Made by a program: the position numbers and the translations under genes. The notes under the pieces were generated by a model. The model was given only the letters and a program-made list of their open reading frames with translations. It did not search any database and had not been told where the DNA came from. From QKMZ01 sp012965515 (lineage in GTDB: Bacteria > Cyanobacteriota > Vampirovibrionia > Obscuribacterales > Obscuribacteraceae): a stretch of DNA of 64,000 bases. Positions 35,618-43,837 of this stretch are shown here, piece after piece (positions within the stretch are counted from its first letter, which is position 1; every line of letters begins with the position of its first letter). The DNA is taken from positions 248,001 to 312,000 of the forward strand of contig CALFMP010000014.1 in the NCBI GenBank assembly GCA_937879965.1. The letters are read 5' to 3'.

Positions 35618-36289
35618 GTGGCTACACCACTTGCCGAAATCCTTCACAACATTGCTGATCACACAGAGACTATTCTCCATGTGCTCAATGATCCGGGCGT
35701 GCCGGGCGATGTGTCTCAACGCATGTTTGCGCATATCCTTTTAGAAGAGAAAGAAAACACCGCCAAACTCGAAGAAATTCATGGCGCTGGTCCGACCCTT
35801 CTAACTCAGAAGCTCTTAGACCACAGCTTCTTTATTCAACGTATGCTCCAAGAGCAAGCGATGTCTATTGATTTGAAACGCGAACTGCTCGATCACTTTA
35901 TGGAAGAACATATTGAGTGGCGAACAGAATTGCTTGGGCCTGATGCACCTCCACATGGTGGTGGCAAACCGGGCGTAGTATCGAATTTCGGTACGCACCA
36001 GGCGAGACCCAGCACTCCTTCACAAGGGCAAGGTGGTCACGCTGGTGGCGGAAGTCATGGCGGCGGCGGACACGGTGCTTCCACCCCTGGTGGACACGGT
36101 GGTCATTCCACGGCGCAAGGAAAACATCAATACGGTGGACACCCAGAACAGGGTTCTGGTCAAGCCGGACAAGGTCACTCAGGTCGCTCCGGTGGGTCCG
36201 GCCATTCTGACCAAAAACAAAAAACCAGCACCACTGGTGCTACCAAAAGAGATTGGACTGTCGGACCACTATGGTCGCAAGGAGGCTAA
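35618..36289 (+). CDS. Putative encapsulin cargo: helical-bundle domain, His/Gly linker, loading peptide
   Basis: A 223-residue protein starting with GTG (GAGAG 7 nt upstream). Residues 1-107 are predicted all-helical with His/acid-rich helices: H10, H15 and H21; H39 with E43/E44; H69; H93 and H98. This looks like a hemerythrin- or ferritin-like four-helix bundle, but neither canonical motif set is complete. Residues about 112-205 are a Gly/His/Ser/Gln linker (SHGGGGHG, GGHGGHS). The C-terminus DWTVGPLWSQGG resembles family-1 encapsulin targeting peptides of the TVGSL type. The shell gene starts 2 nt after its stop, and the loading-peptide codons contain the shell's GGAGG ribosome site. Cargo role is strong by position; activity is unknown. 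Confidence 0.82.
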   Translation: MATPLAEILHNIADHTETILHVLNDPGVPGDVSQRMFAHILLEEKENTAKLEEIHGAGPTLLTQKLLDHSFFIQRMLQEQAMSIDLKRELLDHFMEEHIEWRTELLGPDAPPHGGGKPGVVSNFGTHQARPSTPSQGQGGHAGGGSHGGGGHGASTPGGHGGHSTAQGKHQYGGHPEQGSGQAGQGHSGRSGGSGHSDQKQKTSTTGATKRDWTVGPLWSQGG

Positions 36290-36291
36290 CT

Positions 36292-37149
36292 GTGTGGAAG
36301 ATGCACCAAAAGCTGTCTGAATTACCGCTGACGAACGAACAAGCGTCAGACATGATTCAAGCTGCTGCGCAAGAAGTTCGACGGACTGTTGTCGGACGTC
36401 GTTTGATAGCTCTCTTCGGACCTCTTGGTGCCGGAGTGGAAAGCGTACCGCTTGAAACTATCAAAGATGACGAACCTGCAGAGGTCGATCTCGAAGGCAG
36501 ACCGGATACCAATCCGATCGGCACGCATGAGAAGGAAACCTATGTTCGCGTTCCTCTGCTGTACAAAGACTTCTGGTTGCACTGGCGTGACGTCAAATGG
36601 AGCCAAGATATGCACGCTCCAATCGATATCACCAATGCTGTGCGCGCCGCGCACCAGGTTGGCGATGCTGAAGACGATTTGATCTTCAACGGTTCAAAGA
36701 GTCTCGGTATCAACGGGCTTTTTAACTATCCTGGTTCTCAAAAGATTCAGGGTGGAGACTGGAAAGTTCCGAACGAGCCTGTCAAAGATGTTTATTCTGC
36801 GATTGGCAAACTGATTGCAGCACATCACCATTTCCCATACGCGCTTGTCTGCTCGTTGGACATGTATGAAGCATTGCTCAAGCCGGTTAAAGAATCGCCG
36901 GCATTGGAACTCGATCAATTGAGCAAACTTTGCCTTGATGGAATCCACTGGAGTCCCATGATTGAGAAGGGAACCGCTGCCGTTATTTCTACCGGCGCGC
37001 AAAACTTCGATATTGCAGTTGCAGAAGATCTGCAAATTGCATATCTCGGACCAAGCGACATGAACTATCGCTTCCGCGTTTATGAATCACTCGTTCTTCG
37101 TGTCAAACGCCCAACGGCTGTTTGTGTGATCAAGTCGAAAAGCGCTTAG
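36292..37149 (+). CDS. Family-1 encapsulin shell protein (HK97 fold)
   Basis: A 285-residue self-assembling nanocompartment subunit. GTG at 36292 is preferred (GGAGG at 36281-36285, spacing 6); ATG at 36301 is too distant. Features of the linocin/encapsulin family: N-terminal LPLTNEQASDMIQAAAQEV, RLIALFGPLGAGVESVPL, RVPLLYKDFWLHWRD, the DAEDDLIFNG segment and C-terminal FRVYESLVLRV. The size fits T=1 shells of 60 subunits, although T number cannot be read from sequence. Cotranscribed with the cargo gene and followed by a strong terminator, so the operon is just these two genes. Confidence 0.92.
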   Translation: MWKMHQKLSELPLTNEQASDMIQAAAQEVRRTVVGRRLIALFGPLGAGVESVPLETIKDDEPAEVDLEGRPDTNPIGTHEKETYVRVPLLYKDFWLHWRDVKWSQDMHAPIDITNAVRAAHQVGDAEDDLIFNGSKSLGINGLFNYPGSQKIQGGDWKVPNEPVKDVYSAIGKLIAAHHHFPYALVCSLDMYEALLKPVKESPALELDQLSKLCLDGIHWSPMIEKGTAAVISTGAQNFDIAVAEDLQIAYLGPSDMNYRFRVYESLVLRVKRPTAVCVIKSKSA

Positions 37150-37171
37150 AAGCGAGATCGGCATAGAACTT

Positions 37172-37202
37172 AAAAGGGGCGTCGTGACAGACGCCCCTTT
37201 TT
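37172..37202 (+). terminator. Rho-independent terminator of the encapsulin operon
   Basis: A perfect 12-bp stem aaaaggggcgtc/gacgccccttttt with a 6-nt loop GTGACA and a T5 run. The A run on the other side makes it usable in both directions, also ending the minus-strand transcript from 37701. Confidence 0.9.
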
Positions 37203-37269
37203 GAACAAGCGAATGAATCTGTTTTGTAAGCAACTACAGAATTCTAGTTCCTGTACAGCTGCTTAACCT

Positions 37270-37701
37270 TCATGCGCCAGGTGAATTGCTTGCTGGTTTT
37301 GCAGGATGTGCAGAACGAGGCTTGGCTGTTGCCGGTTTCGTCGTGGATTTCGTCGTCTGTTTCGCAGCCGGCTTTGCAACAGCTTTCCCCGCCGGTTTTT
37401 CACCTGCTTTTGCAGCCGGTTTTTCACCTGCTTTTGCAGCCGGTTTTTCACCTGCTTTTGCAGACGGTTTTGTCTCGTGCGATTTTGGTGGATGTTTTTG
37501 CTTTGAATGTGTGTCTTTCGGATCTGTTTTCTTCGGAGGTACTACTGCCGTCGTTGGTTTTGCATCAACTGTCTTTTGCACCACGGGCGGTAGCTTGGGA
37601 TTTATGACAAGGACATGCCTGCTATGAAAGCCAGCGGCATATGACACGAAAAATGTGTCTATGACCAATAGGCTCGAAATGAAAATTCCTTTTGTTTTCA
37701 T
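37270..37701 (-). CDS. Lys/Ala/Pro-rich repeat protein
   Basis: A 143-residue protein with an N-terminal hydrophobic segment (about 5-24; signal peptide or anchor) followed by a basic low-complexity chain of Lys, Ala, Pro, Thr. It includes three perfect copies of an octapeptide AKAGEKPA-type unit. The composition resembles histone H1-like or cell-wall-binding tails. It starts 3 nt after the stop of the membrane protein at 37705, so the two form an operon. Function unknown. Confidence 0.68.
   Translation of the reverse strand: MKTKGIFISSLLVIDTFFVSYAAGFHSRHVLVINPKLPPVVQKTVDAKPTTAVVPPKKTDPKDTHSKQKHPPKSHETKPSAKAGEKPAAKAGEKPAAKAGEKPAGKAVAKPAAKQTTKSTTKPATAKPRSAHPAKPASNSPGA
37392..37463. repeat. 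Three perfect 24-bp tandem repeats
   Basis: Unit CCGGTTTTTCACCTGCTTTT plus GCAG, repeated at 37392, 37416 and 37440 with no difference between copies. It keeps the reading frame (8 codons), inside the Lys/Ala/Pro-rich gene. Identity of copies implies recent expansion and probable length polymorphism. Confidence 0.9.
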
Positions 37702-37704
37702 GGC

Positions 37705-38331
37705 TTACTTGGCTGTGAAATGTTCGCTGTCGTTGAAATCTTCTTTCTCGGCAGCGTTGCGCTTGTACGTCACGAGTACGTCTGACGGCTTAAAGTCTTC
37801 TTGAACATGCGGTCCCTTCACGAGCTGCAGAGTCAAAACTGAACTTGCATCGCCGTCGTGCTTGTTGTACTGCTCACCCAAAGCCTTTGCTTCAAAGGTG
37901 AGCGAATTGTCGCCTGGCGTCACATAGCGGGTGATATCCACATTTTTGCCGGGACCGAAGAAGCTGTCCACAGCATTGCCGTTTATTTTCGCAGTGATCG
38001 AATAACCGATGTATTCCTCTCCCGAAGACGTGATCCAGTACTTGGTCTTGCTCACTTTAGCAGGGGGAGCGGCAGACGCATTTGTCTTGGTTGGTTCGGT
38101 GACAGTCTTTACCGGTGCGGGTGTCGCTGCAACTGCAGAAGGCTGCAAGGCATTCGCGGTACCAGGAGGGACTTCTTGAATCGGAGCCAGTCTCTCATGC
38201 AGCCCCCAGAAGTAACCGCCGAAACCTGCCCCTGCCAGTAGGAGTGCCAGGATAAGCAGGTCGAGGAGAGCTTTGACCAGCTCCTGTCCCTTTTTCTTCG
38301 CCGCCTGAGCTACGCCACCTGATTGCGACAT
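37705..38331 (-). CDS. Single-pass membrane protein with extracytoplasmic beta domain
   Basis: A 208-residue protein. The short basic N-terminus (QAAKKKGQELVK) precedes one transmembrane helix (about 21-43), a Pro/Ala/Thr-rich spacer (about 50-95) and a folded domain (about 96-195) with beta-type segments YWITSSGEEYIGYSITAKI and NSLTFEAKAL. No known family. Cotranscribed with the repeat protein immediately downstream; perhaps an envelope pair. Confidence 0.72.
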   Translation of the reverse strand: MSQSGGVAQAAKKKGQELVKALLDLLILALLLAGAGFGGYFWGLHERLAPIQEVPPGTANALQPSAVAATPAPVKTVTEPTKTNASAAPPAKVSKTKYWITSSGEEYIGYSITAKINGNAVDSFFGPGKNVDITRYVTPGDNSLTFEAKALGEQYNKHDGDASSVLTLQLVKGPHVQEDFKPSDVLVTYKRNAAEKEDFNDSEHFTAK

Positions 38332-38465
38332 CTTCTCCCCCTGAATTCAATCTTTCCTTAAGCTTCGTATGGGTCACCGGCCTTAGCCTTAAGAGTAATA
38401 CTACCCGTCAGGCGAACATAAGAAACAGGATAAACAGTTCGTGAGTATCAGGAAAAACACTGGTT

Positions 38466-40301
38466 ATGAAACCGATAAGCCTGGGAAAATCAGTCTTTGA
38501 AGCACTCAGAAGGGTCATTTTGCGAAAAAGGAAAGTAATTCTTAAACCGTACAGTCGCAATCCTGAATGTCGCCTTTTAGCTATGGCAGTCTGGATTGCG
38601 CTTTTGAATGCATCGTTTCCGGTTGCTTTTCTTTCGTTCGTTTTTCTGACGCCGACTGCTGTCGCTGCTGACTATCAGGCGGAAAGCAGCGCTTACAAGC
38701 TCTACGCTCAAGGGTACGAACTGTACCGCGCGGGTTCGTATGGTCAGGCTGCAACCGCGCTTTCTCAAGCTGCAAGCTACGATCCCACGACGTTCTCCGG
38801 ACGAATTCATCTCAGTCTGGCGCAAAGTTATCAGCAGTTGAAAAACCACAAGGAAGCTCTCAAGCAGGCGCAGATCGCGCAGAGGTTAGATCCCGGCGAC
38901 TCGTATCCTATCTACATCACCGCCCTGGTGTACAACGATATGAAGCGCTACGACCTGTGTTTGTCCAATCTGCAACGCTACCTCGATTCGCCAAATGCCA
39001 CTGCGCGCACCGAAGCTGAGCAGATGATGAATACGGTGAAAGTCTACACCTGCACGAAAGATGGTTGCGAGAAGATCAGTGCAGGAAAGTATCGAGAAGC
39101 AATAAAGCTTTTTGAAATCGCTGCCACTGCCGACCCTTCGCAAAACTCAGCGTGTATTCATGGCAATCTTTGTTTCGCCTACCGTAAAGTCAAAAACTAT
39201 ATGAGGTCGGTTGCGGAAGGGAAGAAAGCTCTTTCATTTGATCCGAACGATGCAAGCGTCGTCTACAACGTTGCGATTGCTTATCAGGACATGGCTAAGT
39301 TCGATGAGTCCATTTCCTATCTGCAGCGATATTTGACTCTGGAGTCTGACGGCAATCAACGCTCAAATGCTCAGCAATTGATTTCGGAGCTTGCTCAAGA
39401 CAAGAAAAAGCAGAATAGTCCGAATAACAAACTGCCGGACTATCTGGACATACTTAAGAAGAACGACCACATGTATACCTGGTCGAGCTCTCGAATGCCA
39501 ATTAAGGTCTATATGAGCACCGGTACGAATACGCCTGGATACAAGCCGGTCTTTCGCAACTATGTATTGAAAGCGTTAGATACATGGTGCGAAGCTTCAG
39601 GAAAGAAAATCAATTACAAGATAACCAAAGCAAAAGATAACGCCGATATCGTTGTTACCTGGACACCTAATGCACTGGATTCCACTTCGGAATTGAGAGT
39701 TGTGGCCGGCTTAACGACCTTGGACGTCGATGCCAATGACTTTCGCAGCACGCTTGTTCAGCTTCGTACCACTGATGCGTTTACTCCCGGTGCGTACGTC
39801 AAAGACGGCGAGATGGCTTCAGTTACCATGCATGAGATTGGCCACGCACTCGGGCTCGATCACTCGAATAACATCTACGATGTGATGTACTTTCGCTCAA
39901 ACTCACTACAAAACGGTCTGCCGACCAAAAGAGACAGATTGACTTTGGCGAAGCTGTACGGGGCGCATCCATCTACTACCTTTACCCCCAATCCTGATTC
40001 AACCCCTACCGGACCGCCCGTTGTGTTTTTGCCTCCGCCGACATTCGCACCACCTAAGCTGCCGGATAACAGCAATATCGTCCCGCCGATGTTTACACCT
40101 CCACCTCTGAAGGAAAAACTGCCGCCGCCGATGTTTACTCCACCGCCTCTTTCTCGAAGTCAAAGAATGCCACCAAAAGCGGTGACCATTCCGACATTCA
40201 CTCCACCTCCATTGACAAAGAAACCTGTTGGCGGCAACTCAACTGGAAAGAAGAACGATGGCGCTCCCTCACCATTTTTCGTTCCTCCTCCAGTGCGATG
40301 A
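38466..40301 (+). CDS. Secreted TPR-matrixin-type zinc metalloprotease
   Basis: A 611-residue protein. A long N-terminus with a hydrophobic segment (about 38-66, ending AVAA/DY) leads to TPR units (about 72-170 and 205-290). A metzincin domain follows (about 335-500) with HEIGHALGLDH (456-466: ligands H456, H460, H466 and catalytic E457) and a Met-turn at M474 (YDVMYF). The C-terminal 100 residues are repeats of PPxFxPPPL type. TPR plus protease plus Pro repeats is an unusual combination. The start lacks a clear ribosome site; ATG at 38583 is an alternative. Its stop overlaps the next start (ATGA). Confidence 0.87.
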   Translation: MKPISLGKSVFEALRRVILRKRKVILKPYSRNPECRLLAMAVWIALLNASFPVAFLSFVFLTPTAVAADYQAESSAYKLYAQGYELYRAGSYGQAATALSQAASYDPTTFSGRIHLSLAQSYQQLKNHKEALKQAQIAQRLDPGDSYPIYITALVYNDMKRYDLCLSNLQRYLDSPNATARTEAEQMMNTVKVYTCTKDGCEKISAGKYREAIKLFEIAATADPSQNSACIHGNLCFAYRKVKNYMRSVAEGKKALSFDPNDASVVYNVAIAYQDMAKFDESISYLQRYLTLESDGNQRSNAQQLISELAQDKKKQNSPNNKLPDYLDILKKNDHMYTWSSSRMPIKVYMSTGTNTPGYKPVFRNYVLKALDTWCEASGKKINYKITKAKDNADIVVTWTPNALDSTSELRVVAGLTTLDVDANDFRSTLVQLRTTDAFTPGAYVKDGEMASVTMHEIGHALGLDHSNNIYDVMYFRSNSLQNGLPTKRDRLTLAKLYGAHPSTTFTPNPDSTPTGPPVVFLPPPTFAPPKLPDNSNIVPPMFTPPPLKEKLPPPMFTPPPLSRSQRMPPKAVTIPTFTPPPLTKKPVGGNSTGKKNDGAPSPFFVPPPVR

Positions 40302-41689
40302 CAAAAGAAAGGGGTCTTTGGGTGCTTATGGCAAGTTCGGCTAAAACAGGTAAAAGGTTGTCGTTCGGGTGCCTTTTGGGACTGACCGCTTTCATTTTTA
40401 TGACGATATTGACGAGTGTGCCTTGCGCGAATGCTCAGGGCAATTCTGAGAGTAGTCCATTTCCTCAGGGTGACACAGGAATTTCGTCTATCCCAGGAAG
40501 TACGGCGGAAGATTCGAACAATTCATACGGTCCTGAAGTCGGAGAAGAGCAGTCGACTACCTCGTCAAGCGCTCCGCGTTCTGCCAGCCTTTCCGATCTC
40601 GACGGCATCATGACTCAGACGCTGCAGCAGTATTATGTGCCGGGTGGATCTCTTGCTGTGGCCCACAATGGTAAGTTGGTTTATGCAAAGGGCTTTGGCG
40701 TTGCCAATTTGCGCACGCAAGAACCTGTCACTCCCACTACTTTGTTCAACCTAGCCAGCTGCACAAAAGCAGTTTCAACCTTCGGAATTATGCGTCTTGT
40801 CGAATCAGGAAAGCTTCGACTCGATGACACGATGTACAACGTAATCGGTCGTCCGAATCTTGTTCGCGGAATGCAGGCTGATCCCAGAGTGGCGCAAATT
40901 ACTGTAAGGCAGCTTTTGCACCACTCCGCCGGTTGGAATGATGATTCCGGCTATTTAAAGGCTGGCAACGAAATTCAGCGTCTGGCACCTAATGGATTGC
41001 CATACTCTGAGGCGGTGCGCGTCTTGCTTGCGACTCCACTTGATTATGAGCCGGGGACGCAAGCAAAGTATGCCAATGGTAATTGGAATTTGATCAAGTA
41101 TATTGTCGAATGCGCTGCGCAACGTCCATACGTTGAATATTTGCAAGAACAACTAAATTCCATCGGAATTCACGACATGTGCGAGGAATCTCGCGGCGTC
41201 ATACGAGGACAAGCCTCTCGTTACGGTGGGTTTCCACCGCGCATAATTCCTGGTGGTCAGCGCACCGTTCCCCTGATGCCTGACTTTGGAAACTGGATGG
41301 CATCTTCTGTTGATATGGTGAAGTTTCTCACCGCGATTGACGGCACCAGAATGCAAGGTATTACTTATGAGTCATTTCAAGAATTGATCGCACCACTGCC
41401 GCCACCAATGAAAAACAATCCTAATGGCAGTCACTTTGGCCTTGGTTTAGACACTGTAAGAATGACACCGGAAGGAGTAACCTTCAGCAAGAACGGTGGC
41501 AAGCCTGGTGTTCATAGTCAAATCATTCACTTGCCGAATAATATGGACTTTTGTTTGCTGTTGAATGGCGGATCTTCACCGGATGGGACAACCGTCAATC
41601 CGATGACGACCGCAATAAAATCGATCAGGCAGGTTCTGAACAACGTAAAAGAATGGCCGTTGGTGGATATGTTTCCAAACTACCCATAA
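40298..41689 (+). CDS. Secreted serine hydrolase, class-C beta-lactamase fold
   Basis: A 463-residue protein whose ATG overlaps the TGA of the protease gene, so translation is coupled. An N-terminal hydrophobic segment (about 22-47, ending ANA/QG) is followed by a Ser/Thr/Glu-rich linker and the penicillin-binding-type domain (about 98-450). Motifs are S154-C-T-K157 (SxxK), Y258-A-N260 (YxN) and a late KNGGKPG in place of KTG. This group includes D-aminopeptidases, esterases and AmpC-like enzymes. A role in envelope or peptide processing with the upstream protease is inferred from coupling only. Confidence 0.88.
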   Translation: MTKERGLWVLMASSAKTGKRLSFGCLLGLTAFIFMTILTSVPCANAQGNSESSPFPQGDTGISSIPGSTAEDSNNSYGPEVGEEQSTTSSSAPRSASLSDLDGIMTQTLQQYYVPGGSLAVAHNGKLVYAKGFGVANLRTQEPVTPTTLFNLASCTKAVSTFGIMRLVESGKLRLDDTMYNVIGRPNLVRGMQADPRVAQITVRQLLHHSAGWNDDSGYLKAGNEIQRLAPNGLPYSEAVRVLLATPLDYEPGTQAKYANGNWNLIKYIVECAAQRPYVEYLQEQLNSIGIHDMCEESRGVIRGQASRYGGFPPRIIPGGQRTVPLMPDFGNWMASSVDMVKFLTAIDGTRMQGITYESFQELIAPLPPPMKNNPNGSHFGLGLDTVRMTPEGVTFSKNGGKPGVHSQIIHLPNNMDFCLLLNGGSSPDGTTVNPMTTAIKSIRQVLNNVKEWPLVDMFPNYP

Positions 41690-42559
41690 TTAGTTTTCAT
41701 TGCTAAATAGGGCTTTAACAACTTCCCTCAGATGTCTATGCAACAGGAAGTGTCCGCTGTTTTCCACCAAGATCAATTCGACATTCGGCAGACGTGCTGC
41801 CAAAATTTTTGCTGAACTGACAGGGCACAAGTGATCCTCGGTGCCTTGCCACATTTTTACCTCTGTTTGAATAGATCCGACTTCGAAGCCCCATGGCTTT
41901 CGCAGCGCGAGGTAGTCATCCAGTGTGCCTTCGAAACCTTGCTTGATTGCTTCGTAAGCAAATGCGGTTGCATCTTCAAGCGAAAGTGCGTCAATGATTT
42001 CGTAGTCCGGCCCTTCCTTAACGGCTCGCAGCAACTCGCTTTTCATTTTGCTTGGAGAATAGAACTTGAAAAAAATTCCAGCTGGAGAAAGCAGGTGCAA
42101 CAGCGACTCAGGCCAACTGAGCAAAATTCGGTCTTCCAGCAGCCCCAGGTCTTCGACAGCCCCTTTGTGATCAAGCGGACCCACACCGCCTATGGTGCCG
42201 ACTCGAGTGATTCTATCGCTCAGAAGTGAACCACATGCCAGAGCATAAGGGCCGCCCAGCGACCATCCCAATACAGGCAGATTCTTAAGGTTGAGCGCGA
42301 GCAGCAGTTCGCGCGCATCCGCAGCCCAATCGCTCAATGTACGTCCAATTTGTCTGTCTGAATCGCCAATACCAGGGCGATCCGGAGCAATGAATTTGAC
42401 ATTCAAGTCTTGCAACAATTCATCGGCAAAATTGATGTCCAGCCTGCTCGACATGCCGCCGTGAAGGTATAGCAACTCGCGTCCGTTCGGATCGCCGAGC
42501 ATGGCATAGCTCAAGGTCCGTCCGTCTTTGAGTTTTATGGCACTGTCAATTCTGGGCAT
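41690..42559 (-). CDS. Alpha/beta-hydrolase
   Basis: A 289-residue enzyme from ATG 42559 (frame open 12 codons further to a GTG). The oxyanion motif YLHGGMSS, nucleophile elbow GWSLGG with S100, acid in GTEDH and the histidine in NSGHFL form a full triad. No signal peptide. Could be an esterase, lactonase or haloperoxidase-like hydrolase. Its TAA directly abuts the TAA of the convergent gene (TAATTA) without a spare base. Confidence 0.87.
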   Translation of the reverse strand: MPRIDSAIKLKDGRTLSYAMLGDPNGRELLYLHGGMSSRLDINFADELLQDLNVKFIAPDRPGIGDSDRQIGRTLSDWAADARELLLALNLKNLPVLGWSLGGPYALACGSLLSDRITRVGTIGGVGPLDHKGAVEDLGLLEDRILLSWPESLLHLLSPAGIFFKFYSPSKMKSELLRAVKEGPDYEIIDALSLEDATAFAYEAIKQGFEGTLDDYLALRKPWGFEVGSIQTEVKMWQGTEDHLCPVSSAKILAARLPNVELILVENSGHFLLHRHLREVVKALFSNEN

Positions 42560-42666
42560 ATTGTGATTCCGAGTGCGCCAATGCGCTTTCAACACTAGCT
42601 ATATTATCGAACTTACTGGTTCGGATACTAGATTTCGCCCCTTTAGATTTATTGGAAACACACCGA

Positions 42667-43734
42667 ATGCGACGCTTTTTGACCACAACTGTACTGATGC
42701 TTCTCTTGACCAATGCAAACACCGTATTCGCCGATGCGCAAAATGCTGATTCCGGTTCAAACAATACGCCCTTGCAGAGTTCGGACACCAGCACAGCACC
42801 GCCTTCTTCATCTGGATCCGCGTTTAAATTGTTTGCCGGAGTGACGCATCAAGAACTGCTTCCGCAGGCTCACGAGTCATTGCAACCACATCTGGATAGG
42901 CAAGCAAAAGCGCCCGTAGCGCCAACACGTCCGCCTGTAGTGCAAAAACCGATTTTAGATCCTGAGCGGACAGTTAGCGTGCCGTCAATTACTCAGACTC
43001 AGAAAACGCTTGTAGACACAGTTTCTAAACCGGCATTGCGTGCTCCAGCGCTAAACACGGAAAAGCCGATTACCCAAGCTTACGAGCCTGCATTCGGTGT
43101 CGCTCGTCTCACAGCCGACCGCACTGCTCCACGTGCGCTTCCTGCTCAGCATTACACTATCGAGTGGTTCATGATCCCGAGCTGGATGGCCGGTGTATGG
43201 CTGAAGGACGGAGACATGACGACCAATGTGACTGACTTGCGAACTGGAGTGAGCAGTTCACAAAATGAGTGGACGGAAAATCGTATGGAGGCTTCCTGGG
43301 GCCACCTGCAAGATGCCCAAGGGAATTACTGGCACGTCAATTTGCTGCCATCCGAACGCGATGGAAACTCAGCAGGCAAGCTAGTTCGTTTCGTCACTGT
43401 CGCGCAAAAGTGCGAAAGTTCTACTCCTCAGCAGTTGATGACGCGTACCCACTATGTCGTTAGTGAGTCGAATCCGTGGAATAACCAGCCCCTCGATACG
43501 TTTCAGCAAGAGTCGCTCAATCACTACGTTCGTGGCAATCAGAATCAATTACTCAATACAAGTAGCGATCGCGTCTTTACTTATCAAGGAGCGCCGGTAA
43601 GGGAGGGGCATCTCGTCAGCCAGTTCGCCAAAATACGTCAATTTACGCCTGTCGCGACTTTGAATGGCGTAGATCTGAGGACTTCGCTCAATGATTACCT
43701 GCAATCCCATGCGCTGGGGCATTTAAGGAAATAG
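42667..43734 (+). CDS. Exported hypothetical protein with Pro-rich linker
   Basis: A 355-residue protein from ATG 42667. It has a signal peptide (about 1-22, ending VFA/DA), a Ser/Thr/Pro-rich region (about 25-150) and a folded C-terminal domain (about 155-345) with HYTIEWFMIPSWMAGVW, ASWGHLQDAQGNYWHVNLLP and TRTHYVVSESN. I recognise no named family. It is divergent from the hydrolase, with about 100 bp between starts. Confidence 0.72.
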   Translation: MRRFLTTTVLMLLLTNANTVFADAQNADSGSNNTPLQSSDTSTAPPSSSGSAFKLFAGVTHQELLPQAHESLQPHLDRQAKAPVAPTRPPVVQKPILDPERTVSVPSITQTQKTLVDTVSKPALRAPALNTEKPITQAYEPAFGVARLTADRTAPRALPAQHYTIEWFMIPSWMAGVWLKDGDMTTNVTDLRTGVSSSQNEWTENRMEASWGHLQDAQGNYWHVNLLPSERDGNSAGKLVRFVTVAQKCESSTPQQLMTRTHYVVSESNPWNNQPLDTFQQESLNHYVRGNQNQLLNTSSDRVFTYQGAPVREGHLVSQFAKIRQFTPVATLNGVDLRTSLNDYLQSHALGHLRK

Positions 43735-43802
43735 TATCCTTTGGATATCTAGAATCAAATATGCATATATAAGGTAGGTATAAAGTCCGGAAAAAACGGG
43801 TA

Positions 43803-43830
43803 CTTTCAGTTTGATGGGGCTGAAAGGGAG
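43803..43830 (+). promoter_or_regulatory. Hairpin overlapping a ribosome binding site
   Basis: A perfect 7-bp stem CTTTCAG/CTGAAAG (43803-43809 and 43820-43826) whose 3' arm runs into AAGGGAG, the ribosome site for the ATG at 43838. Folding would hide part of that site, so translational control is possible. Confidence 0.4.
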
Positions 43831-43837
43831 CGAATTG

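Noticed and set aside
37392..37463. Possible CRISPR array
   Set aside because: The repeats are contiguous without spacers and lie inside a coding frame.
19394..43770. TGCATATAT in three intergenic regions (19394-19402, 27471-27479, 43762-43770)
   Set aside because: A 9-mer in AT-rich spacers is expected to recur by chance; positions relative to starts differ.
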